From: Pseudomonas sp. LD120
Lineage (GTDB): Bacteria; Pseudomonadota; Gammaproteobacteria; Pseudomonadales; Pseudomonadaceae
Length of the DNA: 64,000 bases
Direction: 5' to 3'
Assembly (NCBI RefSeq): GCF_009861525.1
Contig: NZ_WVHL01000001.1
Location: 186,001 to 250,000 of the forward strand
Positions 48,216 to 57,462 of this stretch are shown one piece after another. The translations under genes were made by a program, and so were the position numbers. How positions within the stretch are numbered: position 1 is the stretch's first letter; each line of letters starts with the position of its first letter. Below the pieces are notes generated by a model that searched no databases, had not been told where the DNA came from, and was given only the letters and a program-made list of their open reading frames with translations.

Positions 48216-48914
48216 ATGCACAAGTCTCTGCTTAGCGCTTCCCTGATCGCGCTCGCACTCGCCGCCCCGATTGCCCACGCCCACGAAGCCGGCGATATCC
48301 TCGTACGCGCGGGTGCCATCACCGTCAATCCGAAAGCCGACAGCGGCAGCGTCAAAGTTGACCGTGGTCCAGCAGCAGGCACCAATCTGGGTGGCAAGGC
48401 CACCATGGACAGCGACACTCAGTTGGGCTTGAACTTTGCCTACATGATCACCAACAACATCGGTATCGAACTGCTGGCCGCCACGCCATTCGAACACGAT
48501 GTCAAACTCAAGAACACCGGCCTGGCAGCTGCCAACGGCAAGCTCGGCACTCTCAAGCACCTGCCGCCGACCCTGAGCGTGGTCTACTACCCCATGGACT
48601 CCAAGTCCGTGTTCCAGCCCTATGTCGGCGCCGGTATCAACTACACCTGGATCTACGACGAGCACGTCGGCAGCCGCGCCCAGGCTGAAGGTTTCGACAA
48701 CTTCCGTGCCAAGAACTCCTGGGGCCTGGCCTGGCAGGTGGGTGCCGACTACATGCTGACCGACAAGCTGATGCTCAACGCCCAAGTGCGTTACATCGAC
48801 ATCAACACCACAGCCTATGTGGATAACAATAGCGTCGCCCCTGGGACTCGCGCCAAGGTCAACGTCGATGTCGACCCAATGGTTTACATGGTTGGCCTGG
48901 GCTACAAGTTCTAA
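48216..48914 (+). CDS. oprG: OprG/OmpW outer-membrane protein
   Basis: 232 aa from the ATG at 48216 (TTGGAG upstream; earlier frame has no similarity). Signal peptide ends at APIAHA. Eight-stranded OmpW barrel: GDILVRAGAITVNPKAD, GLNFAYMITNNIGIELLAATPF, LSVVYYP, FQPYVGAGINYT and a C-terminal MVGLGYKF ending in phenylalanine. OmpW proteins admit small hydrophobic molecules. Followed by a strong terminator. Confidence 0.96.
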   Translation: MHKSLLSASLIALALAAPIAHAHEAGDILVRAGAITVNPKADSGSVKVDRGPAAGTNLGGKATMDSDTQLGLNFAYMITNNIGIELLAATPFEHDVKLKNTGLAAANGKLGTLKHLPPTLSVVYYPMDSKSVFQPYVGAGINYTWIYDEHVGSRAQAEGFDNFRAKNSWGLAWQVGADYMLTDKLMLNAQVRYIDINTTAYVDNNSVAPGTRAKVNVDVDPMVYMVGLGYKF

Positions 48915-48930
48915 GCCTGCCAACAACGAA

Positions 48931-48958
48931 AAAGGCGCCTTTCAAAGGCGCCTTTTTT
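48931..48958 (+). terminator. Rho-independent terminator of oprG
   Basis: Stem AAAGGCGCC/GGCGCCTTT with loop TTTCAAA and a T run. It also lies just after the end of the convergent epimerase gene. Confidence 0.93.
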
Positions 48959-48975
48959 CATGTCCGCGATAAACC

Positions 48976-49905
48976 TCAACGCCCAAGCAAGCGGGCCAGG
49001 CCGACACTCATCGAGGTGGGTTCAGGAAAGCTGAAGCGTTGCAACAGCCGCTGATTATTGGCCCGCGAGTGATGGATGTCGCCAGCTCGAGCCGGGGCGT
49101 ATTGAATGGGCGGTAATTCACCGACCACTTCAGCCAGAGCCGCAAGCATCTGCTTGAGGCTGGTGGCCTGGTTCAGGCCGACGTTAACGGCCCCCTCTTG
49201 CAATTGTCGGGCATCGATGGCCTGCAGCAGCACCTGCACCAGATCGCCGACGTAGACAAAATCCCGGGTCTGTTCACCGTCACCGAACACGGTAATGGGC
49301 AAGCCTTGCAGGGCCCGCTCGCTGAAAATGCTGATCACCCCGGAGTACGGCGAAGATGGGTCCTGGCGTGGACCGAAGATATTGAAGAAACGGAAAATCG
49401 CCGGTTCCAGTCCGTGCTGGCGCCGGTAGAAGTCCAAGTAATACTCGCTGGCCAGCTTGTCCGATGCGTAGGGCGTCAATGGTGCCTTGGGCGTGTCTTC
49501 CTCAATGGGCTGACCTTCACCGTTGTTGCCATAAACCGCCGCGCTGGAGGCAAACAGCACGCGCTTGACACCGTGCTCGCGCATGGCTTCGCAAACGTTC
49601 AGGGTGCCAATAAAGTTGCTCTGGTGAGTCTGCACGGGGTTGTCCACCGAGGCTTGCACCGAGGCCACCGCCGCCAGGTGCGCCACTGCGCGACAGCCTT
49701 GCATGGCACGGTTCACCAGGGCCGCGTCGGCCACGTCGCCCTGGATCAGTTCCACCCGCGGGTTATCCAGCGGCAGATTGCTCGGTTTGCCGGTGGACAA
49801 GTCGTCCAGCACGCGCACCGCGTAGCCTTTGGCGAGCAAGGCATCGGTCAGGTGCGAGCCGATAAAACCGGCGCCGCCGGTGATCAACACAGGACTATCA
49901 ACCAT
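48976..49905 (-). CDS. NAD-dependent sugar-nucleotide epimerase
   Basis: 309 aa. Extended SDR with GGAGFIGSHLTDALL (NAD-binding), a YASDKLASEYYL catalytic segment (YxxxK) and FGPRQDPSSPYSGVI. Most like UDP-glucose/UDP-N-acetylglucosamine 4-epimerases. Start at 49905 (MVDSPVLITGG); its frame is open further upstream without similarity. Overlaps the RmlD-like gene by eight bases. Confidence 0.9.
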   Translation of the reverse strand: MVDSPVLITGGAGFIGSHLTDALLAKGYAVRVLDDLSTGKPSNLPLDNPRVELIQGDVADAALVNRAMQGCRAVAHLAAVASVQASVDNPVQTHQSNFIGTLNVCEAMREHGVKRVLFASSAAVYGNNGEGQPIEEDTPKAPLTPYASDKLASEYYLDFYRRQHGLEPAIFRFFNIFGPRQDPSSPYSGVISIFSERALQGLPITVFGDGEQTRDFVYVGDLVQVLLQAIDARQLQEGAVNVGLNQATSLKQMLAALAEVVGELPPIQYAPARAGDIHHSRANNQRLLQRFSFPEPTSMSVGLARLLGR

Positions 49906-50782
49906 GACGATAAAACCTATCCAGTAGAGCCGGGAGCGCTGCACGCCAGGCGCGTGGCTTGATCCCGAAGGTGTGAAGGATCTTCTTGCAGGCCAGCACC
50001 GCGTGCTGCGGCTCTTCGGCGGCATCGCTGCAAGCCGCATGTGCCTGAGCGGTGGGGGCCTCGATGGTCAGCGGGCGCAGTTGCCGTGCTTCGGTAAGCA
50101 CCGCCTGCCCCAGAGCCAGAGGCGTGGTCGCTTCCTGACCGGCGTAGTGGTAAGTGCCCCACAAGGGCGCGGCGCAATCGAGTTGCTTGAGCACCGAGAT
50201 GATCACCCGGGCGGCATCATCCACCGGCGTCGGGTTGCCCCGGCGGTCATCCGCCATCAGCAATTCCTCGCAGGATTGGGCCAGGCCCAGAAAGCGCCCG
50301 AGCATACCGTCGGCGCTGTCATCGAGCAGCCAGCCGAACCGTAGCAACACGTGCTGCGGACAGGTGGCGCGAACGCTCTGCTCGATCCGCCACAGCGCCT
50401 GACCACGCAGTCCCAGGGGCACCGGCTCGTCTTTCTCGCTGTAGGCGGTGGCCCGGGAGCCATCGAATACCCGGTAGCTCGAAGGTTGCACAAGAATGAT
50501 GTTGTGATGCTGGCACAGCTCAGCCAGCCGCTCGACCGAGCGTTCCTGGCCGCTCAGGCGCGCCTCGCTCACCGTCTCCGCCTGAAACCAGTCGAAGTAG
50601 TAAGCCAGGTTGATCAAGGCATCCGGGCGGGTGTCATCGAGCAGTTGCGTGAGGCTCGCGGCATCCCAACCGTCTTGCGGCGGACGAGGGGCGAGGAAAC
50701 CGATGTCTTCCTCCGCACCGAGGCGAATCAGCGCCTGCCCAAGGGCATTTCCGCCGCCCAGTAACATAAGGCGCATTCGCAT
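49898..50782 (-). CDS. RmlD-like sugar-nucleotide reductase family protein
   Basis: 294 aa. N terminus LMLLGGGNALGQALIRLGAE is a Rossmann motif, though the usual GxxGxxG is altered to GGGNALGQ. Later segments (PDALINLAYYFDWFQAE, LVQPSSYRVFDGS, PVPLGLRGQALWRIE, VLLRFGWLL) follow the dTDP-4-dehydrorhamnose reductase pattern, but the catalytic YxxxK is not conserved. It may be an SDR with altered activity. Paired with the epimerase. Alternative start ATG at 50776. Confidence 0.8.
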   Translation of the reverse strand: MRMRLMLLGGGNALGQALIRLGAEEDIGFLAPRPPQDGWDAASLTQLLDDTRPDALINLAYYFDWFQAETVSEARLSGQERSVERLAELCQHHNIILVQPSSYRVFDGSRATAYSEKDEPVPLGLRGQALWRIEQSVRATCPQHVLLRFGWLLDDSADGMLGRFLGLAQSCEELLMADDRRGNPTPVDDAARVIISVLKQLDCAAPLWGTYHYAGQEATTPLALGQAVLTEARQLRPLTIEAPTAQAHAACSDAAEEPQHAVLACKKILHTFGIKPRAWRAALPALLDRFYRHG

Positions 50783-50989
50783 AGAGTCAGCAGGCCCAGT
50801 CTGTTCAGAACGATGGTTTGGGAGAGTCTATCCCAAGGGATGGACCGTCAATAATTGCCAGAATCGTTGCATTTTGCGGGTTTGTGGCGCAACCGTCACT
50901 GAGAAAGTATCAGTACGCACCGCTGTCGACAGTGATTGCCAGCCTGATTTCCTCGCCCGCAGGCCGGCGGCCTGAAGATATCAACGCGA

Positions 50990-53092
50990 TCATGGCCGGT
51001 GCGCCGACTCCGGGAGCAGCAGCGGCGAATCATCCTGGGGCGCTGCATCCTGCTCTAGGGTCGGCACCGGCAGCACCGCCGTTTGTGGATAAGTCTGGGC
51101 GAAATGCACCCGCGACGAGTGATCCACCAGCTTTTTCAGGCGTTGATTAAAGGCTCTGTTGACCGCGTACTGGCCACCGGAAACCGTACGGAACTGCGCC
51201 GTCAGGACCACACCGTTGAGGTCCATCTTGTCCAGTCCGAACACATCCAGGCCGCCTTGCAGGCTGTACTTGAGCAGCGGGTCCTCGCTGATGGAGCGTC
51301 CAGCCTCGCGAATCAGTTCGAGGGCCGCATCGACATCGGTGTCATAGGTGAACTGCACCGAGAAAAAGGCGTAGGCAAATTGCCGCGACTGGTTGGTGAC
51401 GGCCTTGATCTGACCGAACGGCACCGAGTGCACAAAGCCCTTGCCGTCCCGCAGGCGCAAGGTGCGGATGGTAAGTCCCTCGACGCTGCCGGCGTGTCCA
51501 GAGTCGAGCACCACCCAATCGCCAATGGACAGGGTGTCCTCGATGATGAGAAACAAGCCGGTGATCACATCCTGCACCAGTTGCTGGGAACCGAAGCCGA
51601 TGGCCAGGCCGACCACCCCGGCACCGGCCAGCAACGGCGCCACGTTGACTCCCAGGTTGGCCAGGGTGGTGATTGTGCAGATCACCAGCAAAAGGATTTT
51701 GATCGCGTTGCGCAGCAGCGGCAGGATGGTCTTGACCCGGGTACTGGGCTCGCGCGCAGAGGCGTGTGCGTTGAATGAGGGTTTCAGCGCCTCATGGATC
51801 GCCGTGTCCAGCAGCACCCACAGCAGCCAGGTCACCAGGAAGATCAAGGCGGTGCGGCTCAAAGCGTCGCTGATGGCCTGCCCCACGGTATTGCGCTGGG
51901 CGAATTCGAATAGCGAAACACCCCAGATGCGCCCGAAGAGTTCAAGAAAAGCGACAGCCATGACGATCCGCAGCACCGCATGCAGCAAGCTGAGGAAACG
52001 CGCCTTGTAAGCGCTGCCACCCCGGATCGACTGAGCGTTGCGGGACGTGAATATGTGCTGCAACAAGCTGCTCAGAAACAGCGTGCCGATCAGCAGCACG
52101 GTGGTCAGCAAGGCGTAGCGCAAGGTCTTCTGGCTGCCTTCATCGACACGGATCAGGTTGATGTCCGAGACCAGCACCATCAACAGGAACGGCCAGTACC
52201 AGAGCCCGGAAAACAGTCGCAGCGACGCCTGCAACGCAGGTTGCGTGAGGCGCTGAGCCAGGCTGCGATTGCGGATCAGGTGGGCCACCGGCCGGCGCAG
52301 GCGGATCACCAGCACAGCGAAGATCGCCGACGCCAGCAGCCCGACACACACCGCCACGCTGCTGGTGAGGTTGCCGCCCAACTGCCGGGCGATCTGTGGG
52401 CTGCTCAGGGCATCGTTGAGGGCCGCGAAAAAACCGATCAGAAACAGCGGCTTCGGACAATAGTCACGGATGATCCGTACAGCGCAGCGCTTGTGGCCGA
52501 TGTTGAACAGCACACTCAGACACAGCAGCACCGAGGCCGAAACAATCCCGCTGCTGGTGGCGTATGCCAAGCACAGCGCCAGCGCATGTCCCACTGAGGC
52601 TGGCAGGGAATGGCTGACGTACAAGGTCAACGACAGGCCCATCAGCGCCGGCAGCGTATACGCCAGCAGGTACGCCAGCACGCCCTGGCCCCGGGGCTGG
52701 TTTCGCAACCAGGGATGTCGGCACACACGCCGGACCAGTAAGCCTGCGAGCAGCGTGAGCGGGACGAAGCTGGCCAGCCAGGTCGCGGACAAGATCAGGA
52801 AATCGCCGCCGACGCTCCAGCCCGAACGGTCCGCAGGCGGGTTGACCAGGCGCCCGACTTCGGCCGCGGCGCGATCGGTCCGCAAGCGCCAGGCATCGAT
52901 AAGGCCGTCATTGAGGTCGAATGTTTCCTGGGCCTGGTCGATGCTGGAACTGATCGCGCCTAGCAACCCACCCTCCACCCACAGTTCCGGTTTTGCCGGC
53001 GGCGCGGCGGTGGCAGGCGTGGCAGCATCAAGCTCGCTGCTGCTCAACAAGAGCAGCACCCCGAGCAAGATCGCGGTCTTGACATTCAACAC
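50990..53092 (-). CDS. MscS-family mechanosensitive channel, large multi-helix type
   Basis: 700 aa from a GTG at 53092, preferred because AAGGAG lies 9 bases upstream and a signal peptide follows (TAILLGVLLLLSSSELDAA); an ATG at 53137 is possible. Several membrane helices precede the MscS core near residues 480-600: GAGVVGLAIGFGSQQLVQD, FLIIEDTLSIGDWVVLD and VPFGQIKAVTNQSR. It releases solutes under osmotic downshock. The C terminus is short and acidic. Confidence 0.92.
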   Translation of the reverse strand: MLNVKTAILLGVLLLLSSSELDAATPATAAPPAKPELWVEGGLLGAISSSIDQAQETFDLNDGLIDAWRLRTDRAAAEVGRLVNPPADRSGWSVGGDFLILSATWLASFVPLTLLAGLLVRRVCRHPWLRNQPRGQGVLAYLLAYTLPALMGLSLTLYVSHSLPASVGHALALCLAYATSSGIVSASVLLCLSVLFNIGHKRCAVRIIRDYCPKPLFLIGFFAALNDALSSPQIARQLGGNLTSSVAVCVGLLASAIFAVLVIRLRRPVAHLIRNRSLAQRLTQPALQASLRLFSGLWYWPFLLMVLVSDINLIRVDEGSQKTLRYALLTTVLLIGTLFLSSLLQHIFTSRNAQSIRGGSAYKARFLSLLHAVLRIVMAVAFLELFGRIWGVSLFEFAQRNTVGQAISDALSRTALIFLVTWLLWVLLDTAIHEALKPSFNAHASAREPSTRVKTILPLLRNAIKILLLVICTITTLANLGVNVAPLLAGAGVVGLAIGFGSQQLVQDVITGLFLIIEDTLSIGDWVVLDSGHAGSVEGLTIRTLRLRDGKGFVHSVPFGQIKAVTNQSRQFAYAFFSVQFTYDTDVDAALELIREAGRSISEDPLLKYSLQGGLDVFGLDKMDLNGVVLTAQFRTVSGGQYAVNRAFNQRLKKLVDHSSRVHFAQTYPQTAVLPVPTLEQDAAPQDDSPLLLPESAHRP

Positions 53093-53205
53093 GACGCGAA
53101 GCTCCTTCAGCAGGGTCTGTAAGGAACTGATCAGCAAATGTCCGGCAAGTTCGCTTTAGCGGATCAGACGCGGCATTTATACCGCGACACAAGCGCCTTA
53201 CCCGG

Positions 53206-54204
53206 CTACGACGTTCGGCTCGCCGCGCCAGGAGCTACACCAAAACGGTTGCGGTACTCGCTGGGGGCCAGGCCAGTGATTTTCTTGAACAGACTGCGAA
53301 AGGTCGCCGGGTCTTGGTAACCCACGGTCCAGGCGATGTGATCGATGGTGCCGTTGGTGAACTCAAGCATCTGCCGAGCCTTGCCAACCCGCAGGTGCTG
53401 GCAGTACTGGGTCGGCTTGAGACCTGTGGCCGCGCGGAATCGGCGTAAAAACGTGCGTTCTTCAAGGCCCGCCTGCTGCGCCATCACCGGCAGCGACACG
53501 TCCACCGCGCCATTGGCCTGTAACCAGTGCTGCAGCTTGAGGACGGCCGCGTCGCCGTGACTGAGAATCGGGGCAAAGTTGCTGCCACACTGACTGGCGC
53601 TGTCGCTGTGCTCCATTACCAGAAAGCGTGCAGTGGCGGCGGCGATGCTCGGCCCCAGCATCCGGTCCACCAAACGCAGTCCCAGCTCGGCCCAGGCCAT
53701 CAGCCCGGCCGTGGTAATCAAATCGCCGTCATCAACGATGGGTTTATCGGCCTCAAGCCGTACCTGTGGATAACGGGCGGCGAAGGCCTGCGCCGACGTC
53801 CAGTGCGTGGTGGCGCTGCGACCGTCGAGCAGGCCACTGTCGGCCAGCAGAATCGAGCCCACGCAAACACCGCCCAGCGTGGCGCCCGCCGCATGCTGCT
53901 GGCGCAACCAGATCGCCAGCGCCGAGGCGGACTGGCCGGCGCAATAGCCCGTCAGTGACGGCGGGATCACAATCGCCTGCAAGGCCCCGGCGTCTCCCGG
54001 CAGGCTGTCGTAAACCCGTGCGGGCGCCTGCTCGCCAGAGGCTTGCCAGTGGCTGACGCGCAACCGTGGCCACTGCGCTTGATGCTGTTCACTGGCCACG
54101 CGATTGGCCACCTCGAACAAATCGGTCAGACCATGCACCGCAGCCATCTGCGCGCCGGGATACAGCAATACGCCCAGTTCGGCGACCGCGCCTTGAATGC
54201 CCAC
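53206..54204 (-). CDS. GATase-like AraC-family regulator
   Basis: About 332 aa from a GTG at 54204 with AGGGGG upstream; a frame open to 54255 gives an alternative. The N-terminal DJ-1/glutaminase-like domain contains GVLLYPGAQ and GGVCVGSILLADSGLLDG with a nucleophile-elbow cysteine. The C-terminal AraC domain has two helix-turn-helix units (MAQQAGLEERTFLRRFRAAT and IAWTVGYQDPATFRSLFKK). Divergent from the isochorismatase gene, which it probably controls. Confidence 0.9.
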   Translation of the reverse strand: MGIQGAVAELGVLLYPGAQMAAVHGLTDLFEVANRVASEQHQAQWPRLRVSHWQASGEQAPARVYDSLPGDAGALQAIVIPPSLTGYCAGQSASALAIWLRQQHAAGATLGGVCVGSILLADSGLLDGRSATTHWTSAQAFAARYPQVRLEADKPIVDDGDLITTAGLMAWAELGLRLVDRMLGPSIAAATARFLVMEHSDSASQCGSNFAPILSHGDAAVLKLQHWLQANGAVDVSLPVMAQQAGLEERTFLRRFRAATGLKPTQYCQHLRVGKARQMLEFTNGTIDHIAWTVGYQDPATFRSLFKKITGLAPSEYRNRFGVAPGAASRTS

Positions 54205-54305
54205 TGTCAGTTTTCCCCCTGTTAATGTCGGTGCGGCCAATCCTCGAAAGAGCACGGAGTGCCGATACTGGGCCCCAGGTCAATCACTCACTTGGAGGCA
54301 ATACC

Positions 54306-54854
54306 ATGGCCAAACAGGCGCTCATCGTAATCGATATCCAGAATGACTACTTCGCCAACGGCAAGTGGCCCCTGGTGGGGGTCGAGGCAGCAGCGGACAA
54401 CGCCGCCAGGCTGATTCAGGCCTTTCGCCAGAACGCCGAGCCGGTGGTGCACATCCGCCATGAATTCACCTCTGACAGCGCGCCGTTCTTCACCCCCGGC
54501 TCCGAGGGCGCACACTTGCACGCCAAGGTGCTGAACCGTGCCGATGAACCGGTGGTACTCAAGCATTTCGTCAATGCGTTTCGCGAAACCGAACTGCACG
54601 CGATCCTCCAGGAGCGGGGCATCGAAGAGTTGGTGATCGTCGGCAACATGAGCCACATGTGCGTGGAAGGCGCTGCCAGGGCCGCCGCCGACCTGGGCTA
54701 CCCGGTGCAGGTGATCCACGACGCCTGCGCCACCCTCGACCTGGAGTTCAACGGCCAGCGGGTGCCCGCTGCGCAGGTTCAAAGCACGGTGATGTCGGCC
54801 CTGGCCTTCGCTTATGCCAGCGTCCTGTCCACCGAGGAGTTCCTCAGCGCCTAA
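54306..54854 (+). CDS. Isochorismatase-family cysteine hydrolase
   Basis: 182 aa; GGAGG lies 8 bases before the ATG. Catalytic triad residues are visible: Asp10 in VIDIQNDYF, lysine in VLKHFVNAF, and cysteine in GNMSHMCVEGAARAAADLGY. Such enzymes hydrolyse small amides or isochorismate-like compounds; substrate unknown. Faces the AraC-type regulator across about 100 bases. Confidence 0.93.
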   Translation: MAKQALIVIDIQNDYFANGKWPLVGVEAAADNAARLIQAFRQNAEPVVHIRHEFTSDSAPFFTPGSEGAHLHAKVLNRADEPVVLKHFVNAFRETELHAILQERGIEELVIVGNMSHMCVEGAARAAADLGYPVQVIHDACATLDLEFNGQRVPAAQVQSTVMSALAFAYASVLSTEEFLSA

Positions 54855-55578
54855 GCGTTGCGCCTGAGTCCAAGATTGCGGTGGGGTCAGCCTCACCGCC
54901 GCGTCCATGAAGCGTGAAGTGCCATCGTCGATCAACTGCAGCAGGACCATGGGATCGGTTGAATACGACATAAACAGTCAACACGAATTATACGAATAGT
55001 TCCCATTAACAAAAAAACATTCGCCAGCGCCAACTTATAAAACCATCAAAAAACCGAACACTGCCCACTCAGCCAGCGACTTAATAGCCCACTGATAGTC
55101 GCCACTGTAAATCTATTTTTAAATCAGAATTTGAAGATTATTTAACAATCAGTTCACGCCTCATAACCCTCTTTCTTATAAAGATCTGAGTTTATTGCTA
55201 CTGGTTACCGACTCCACATATAGCAAAAACTCATAAAGCTTATATCCAGTCAGAATATTTCATACCCCCCCGTATTCCTTGACCGCGGCCCTCTAAGAGT
55301 TGCGCAGAAACGCAGAATAAAACCACGCCTTGCAACGTGAGCAATACACCACAGCCGGATTTTTCAACACTTCATCAAGCGTTGGGTATGGTCTTTCGTG
55401 CCGCTTACTTGCAAAACCTCGGGCCTTGGCTAAGTTGATAGCTACTCGCCACTGAAGCCCGATGCCGTCGCCAGAAAACCAATAAGAACCGTCGAGGAAT
55501 CAAATAACCAGACCCCCTTCCTGCCCGACCAGCTGACACTGACACGGAATCAGTCATATCAATCAAGAGGGACGCTTG
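54855..55578. other. AT-rich leader before the ebo cluster
   Basis: About 720 bases. On the minus strand, 54971 down to 54855 could encode a short start (MSYSTDPMVLLQLIDDG...) with normal codon use but no recognisable family, perhaps a gene remnant. From about 54970 to 55280 the sequence is visibly richer in A and T than any other part of the window. AGAGGGA at 55566-55572 is the eboD ribosome site. No clear sigma-70 promoter was found. The AT richness suggests binding by MvaT/H-NS-type silencers and a transferred cluster. Confidence 0.55.
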
Positions 55579-57462
55579 ATGAAGCGCAGCTCGTTGTATC
55601 GTGCCTTCTCGCTGAAGGGCACCGCTGAACATTACTGGCTCTCGTTATTAGTGTTTTCGACCTTGGTGGTTGCCAGTTTCCTGTTGTTTGAACAGCAGAT
55701 CCAAACACAGCTGAACCAGTTGACCAGCCTCCTCCCCAGCGATCCGCTGCAACGCACAAGCCTGGCCTTGCTGCTGGTGACCTTGCTGGCGCTGGATGTG
55801 CTGTTGCCAGTCCCGTCAAGCTTGGTGGCGCTGCTGGCTGTGGCGGCCCTGGGGGCCATCGGTGGTTATCTGGTGATCTTTGTCGGCCTATGTCTGGGGG
55901 CTTGCCTGGGCTATTGGCTGGGGGCCGGCTACTTTCGTCTGCTGTCGCGCTGGCTGGGGCTCAGAACCTGGCAACCCGGACAGGTGGCTTATCGCCTCAG
56001 TACCCTGTCGCTGATCTGCCTGCGGGGGGTTCCGGTGCTGGCTGAAACCTCGGTACTGGCGGCCGGCATGCAGCGTTATCCGCTGCGCTCGTTTTTGCTG
56101 GTCACCACCCTGGCCAACGCTGGACTGGCCCTGGCCTACGCCGCCATCGGCAGTGTGCTGGTAGAGCAGAACGCCCTGCTGGCGACGATTCTCGCGAGTA
56201 TGGTGCTGCCGGGACTGTTCCTGGGCGCCCGTAGCCTGCTGAAAAACCGCAGCGCGCCGCACAAGAGCGATCAGACGCAAGCCCTGCAAGGCCGCTTCGA
56301 GGTCAGCTACCACTACCCGGTGCTGTTCAGCGACCACATTTTCCAGGCCGACAATCCCTGCCTGCGCCAGCAACTCACCCAGCACCATCAGGGTCGGACC
56401 ACGGTGCTGGTGTTTGCCGATGAACAATTGCTGCAGTGCTGCGCCCAATTACCGCAACAGATCAGCGACTACTTCAGTGCCCACGCCGCCGACCTGCATC
56501 TGAAGGCCGCGCCGATTGCCGTGCCGGCGGGAGAGTCAAGCAAAACCCCGGACGTGCTCCAGCAGTTGTATGCGCACATGCTGACGCACGGCCTGGACCG
56601 TCACTGCTACGTGCTGGCCCTGGGCGGCGGCGCGGTGCTGGACGCGGTGGGCTACGCCTGCGCCACCTTCCATCGGGGCATGCGCCTGATCCGTATCCCG
56701 ACCACGGTACTGGCCCAGAACGACGCCGGCATCGGGGTAAAGAACGGCATCAACGCGTTCGCCCAGAAGAACCTGCTGGGGGCCTTCTACCCGGCCACCG
56801 CGGTGATCAATGACTTCCAGTTGCTGCTCAGCCTGACACCGCGGGATCAGCTCGCCGGGCTGGCTGAAGCGGTGAAGGTCGCGGTGATCAAGGACGCGGC
56901 GTTCTTCCAGTGGATGGAGCAGCACGCCGAGGCTCTGGCCGCCTTTGAGCACAGCGCCAGCCGCTACGCCATCCGCCGCTGCGCCGAGCTGCACCTGGGG
57001 CATATCACCGGTGCTGGCGACCCGTTCGAACGCGGCAACGGCCGGCCCTTGGACTACGGCCACTGGGCCGCCCACAAACTGGAGAACCTCAGCCAGCATC
57101 GCTTGCGCCATGGTGAGGCAGTGGCCGTGGGCATGGCCCTGGACGCGCTTTACGCCAATGCCTGCGGCCTGCTGTCCAACGACGAAACCCAGCGCCTGCT
57201 GCGCTTGCTGGACAAACTGGGCTTCAACCTGCGCCCTGCGGAACTGGGTGTGAAGGACGCCCAGGGCCGCTCCCTGGTCCTGCTGGGGCTAGAAGAGTTC
57301 CGCCAGCACCTGGGCGGCCGATTGTCGATCCCGATGCTCAACTGCTTGGGCCAGTCCAGCGACGTGCACCACATCGACCTGGTCCTGATGGAGCAGGCCC
57401 TGCTGCGCCTGGCCAGTTTCGGTGGTCCGGATTTCGCCTGGCGCGAGGGCTGCGCGCAATGA
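55579..57462 (+). CDS. eboD: EboD: DedA-like membrane domain fused to dehydroquinate-synthase-like domain
   Basis: 627 aa. Residues about 20-220 form a DedA/SNARE-associated (VTT) membrane domain: LPVPSSLVALLAVAALGAIG, GACLGYWLGAGYF, LICLRGVPVLAETSVLAAGM. Residues about 250-615 resemble 3-dehydroquinate synthase with GGGAVLDAVGYACATFHRG, IPTTVLAQNDAGIGVKNGIN, and the metal ligands Glu430, His495 and His511. The enzyme domain looks competent and would sit at the membrane. The ATG at 55579 has AGAGGGA six bases upstream. First gene of the ebo operon; its stop overlaps eboC (ATGA). True product unknown; a shikimate role is unlikely in this context. Confidence 0.88.
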   Translation: MKRSSLYRAFSLKGTAEHYWLSLLVFSTLVVASFLLFEQQIQTQLNQLTSLLPSDPLQRTSLALLLVTLLALDVLLPVPSSLVALLAVAALGAIGGYLVIFVGLCLGACLGYWLGAGYFRLLSRWLGLRTWQPGQVAYRLSTLSLICLRGVPVLAETSVLAAGMQRYPLRSFLLVTTLANAGLALAYAAIGSVLVEQNALLATILASMVLPGLFLGARSLLKNRSAPHKSDQTQALQGRFEVSYHYPVLFSDHIFQADNPCLRQQLTQHHQGRTTVLVFADEQLLQCCAQLPQQISDYFSAHAADLHLKAAPIAVPAGESSKTPDVLQQLYAHMLTHGLDRHCYVLALGGGAVLDAVGYACATFHRGMRLIRIPTTVLAQNDAGIGVKNGINAFAQKNLLGAFYPATAVINDFQLLLSLTPRDQLAGLAEAVKVAVIKDAAFFQWMEQHAEALAAFEHSASRYAIRRCAELHLGHITGAGDPFERGNGRPLDYGHWAAHKLENLSQHRLRHGEAVAVGMALDALYANACGLLSNDETQRLLRLLDKLGFNLRPAELGVKDAQGRSLVLLGLEEFRQHLGGRLSIPMLNCLGQSSDVHHIDLVLMEQALLRLASFGGPDFAWREGCAQ

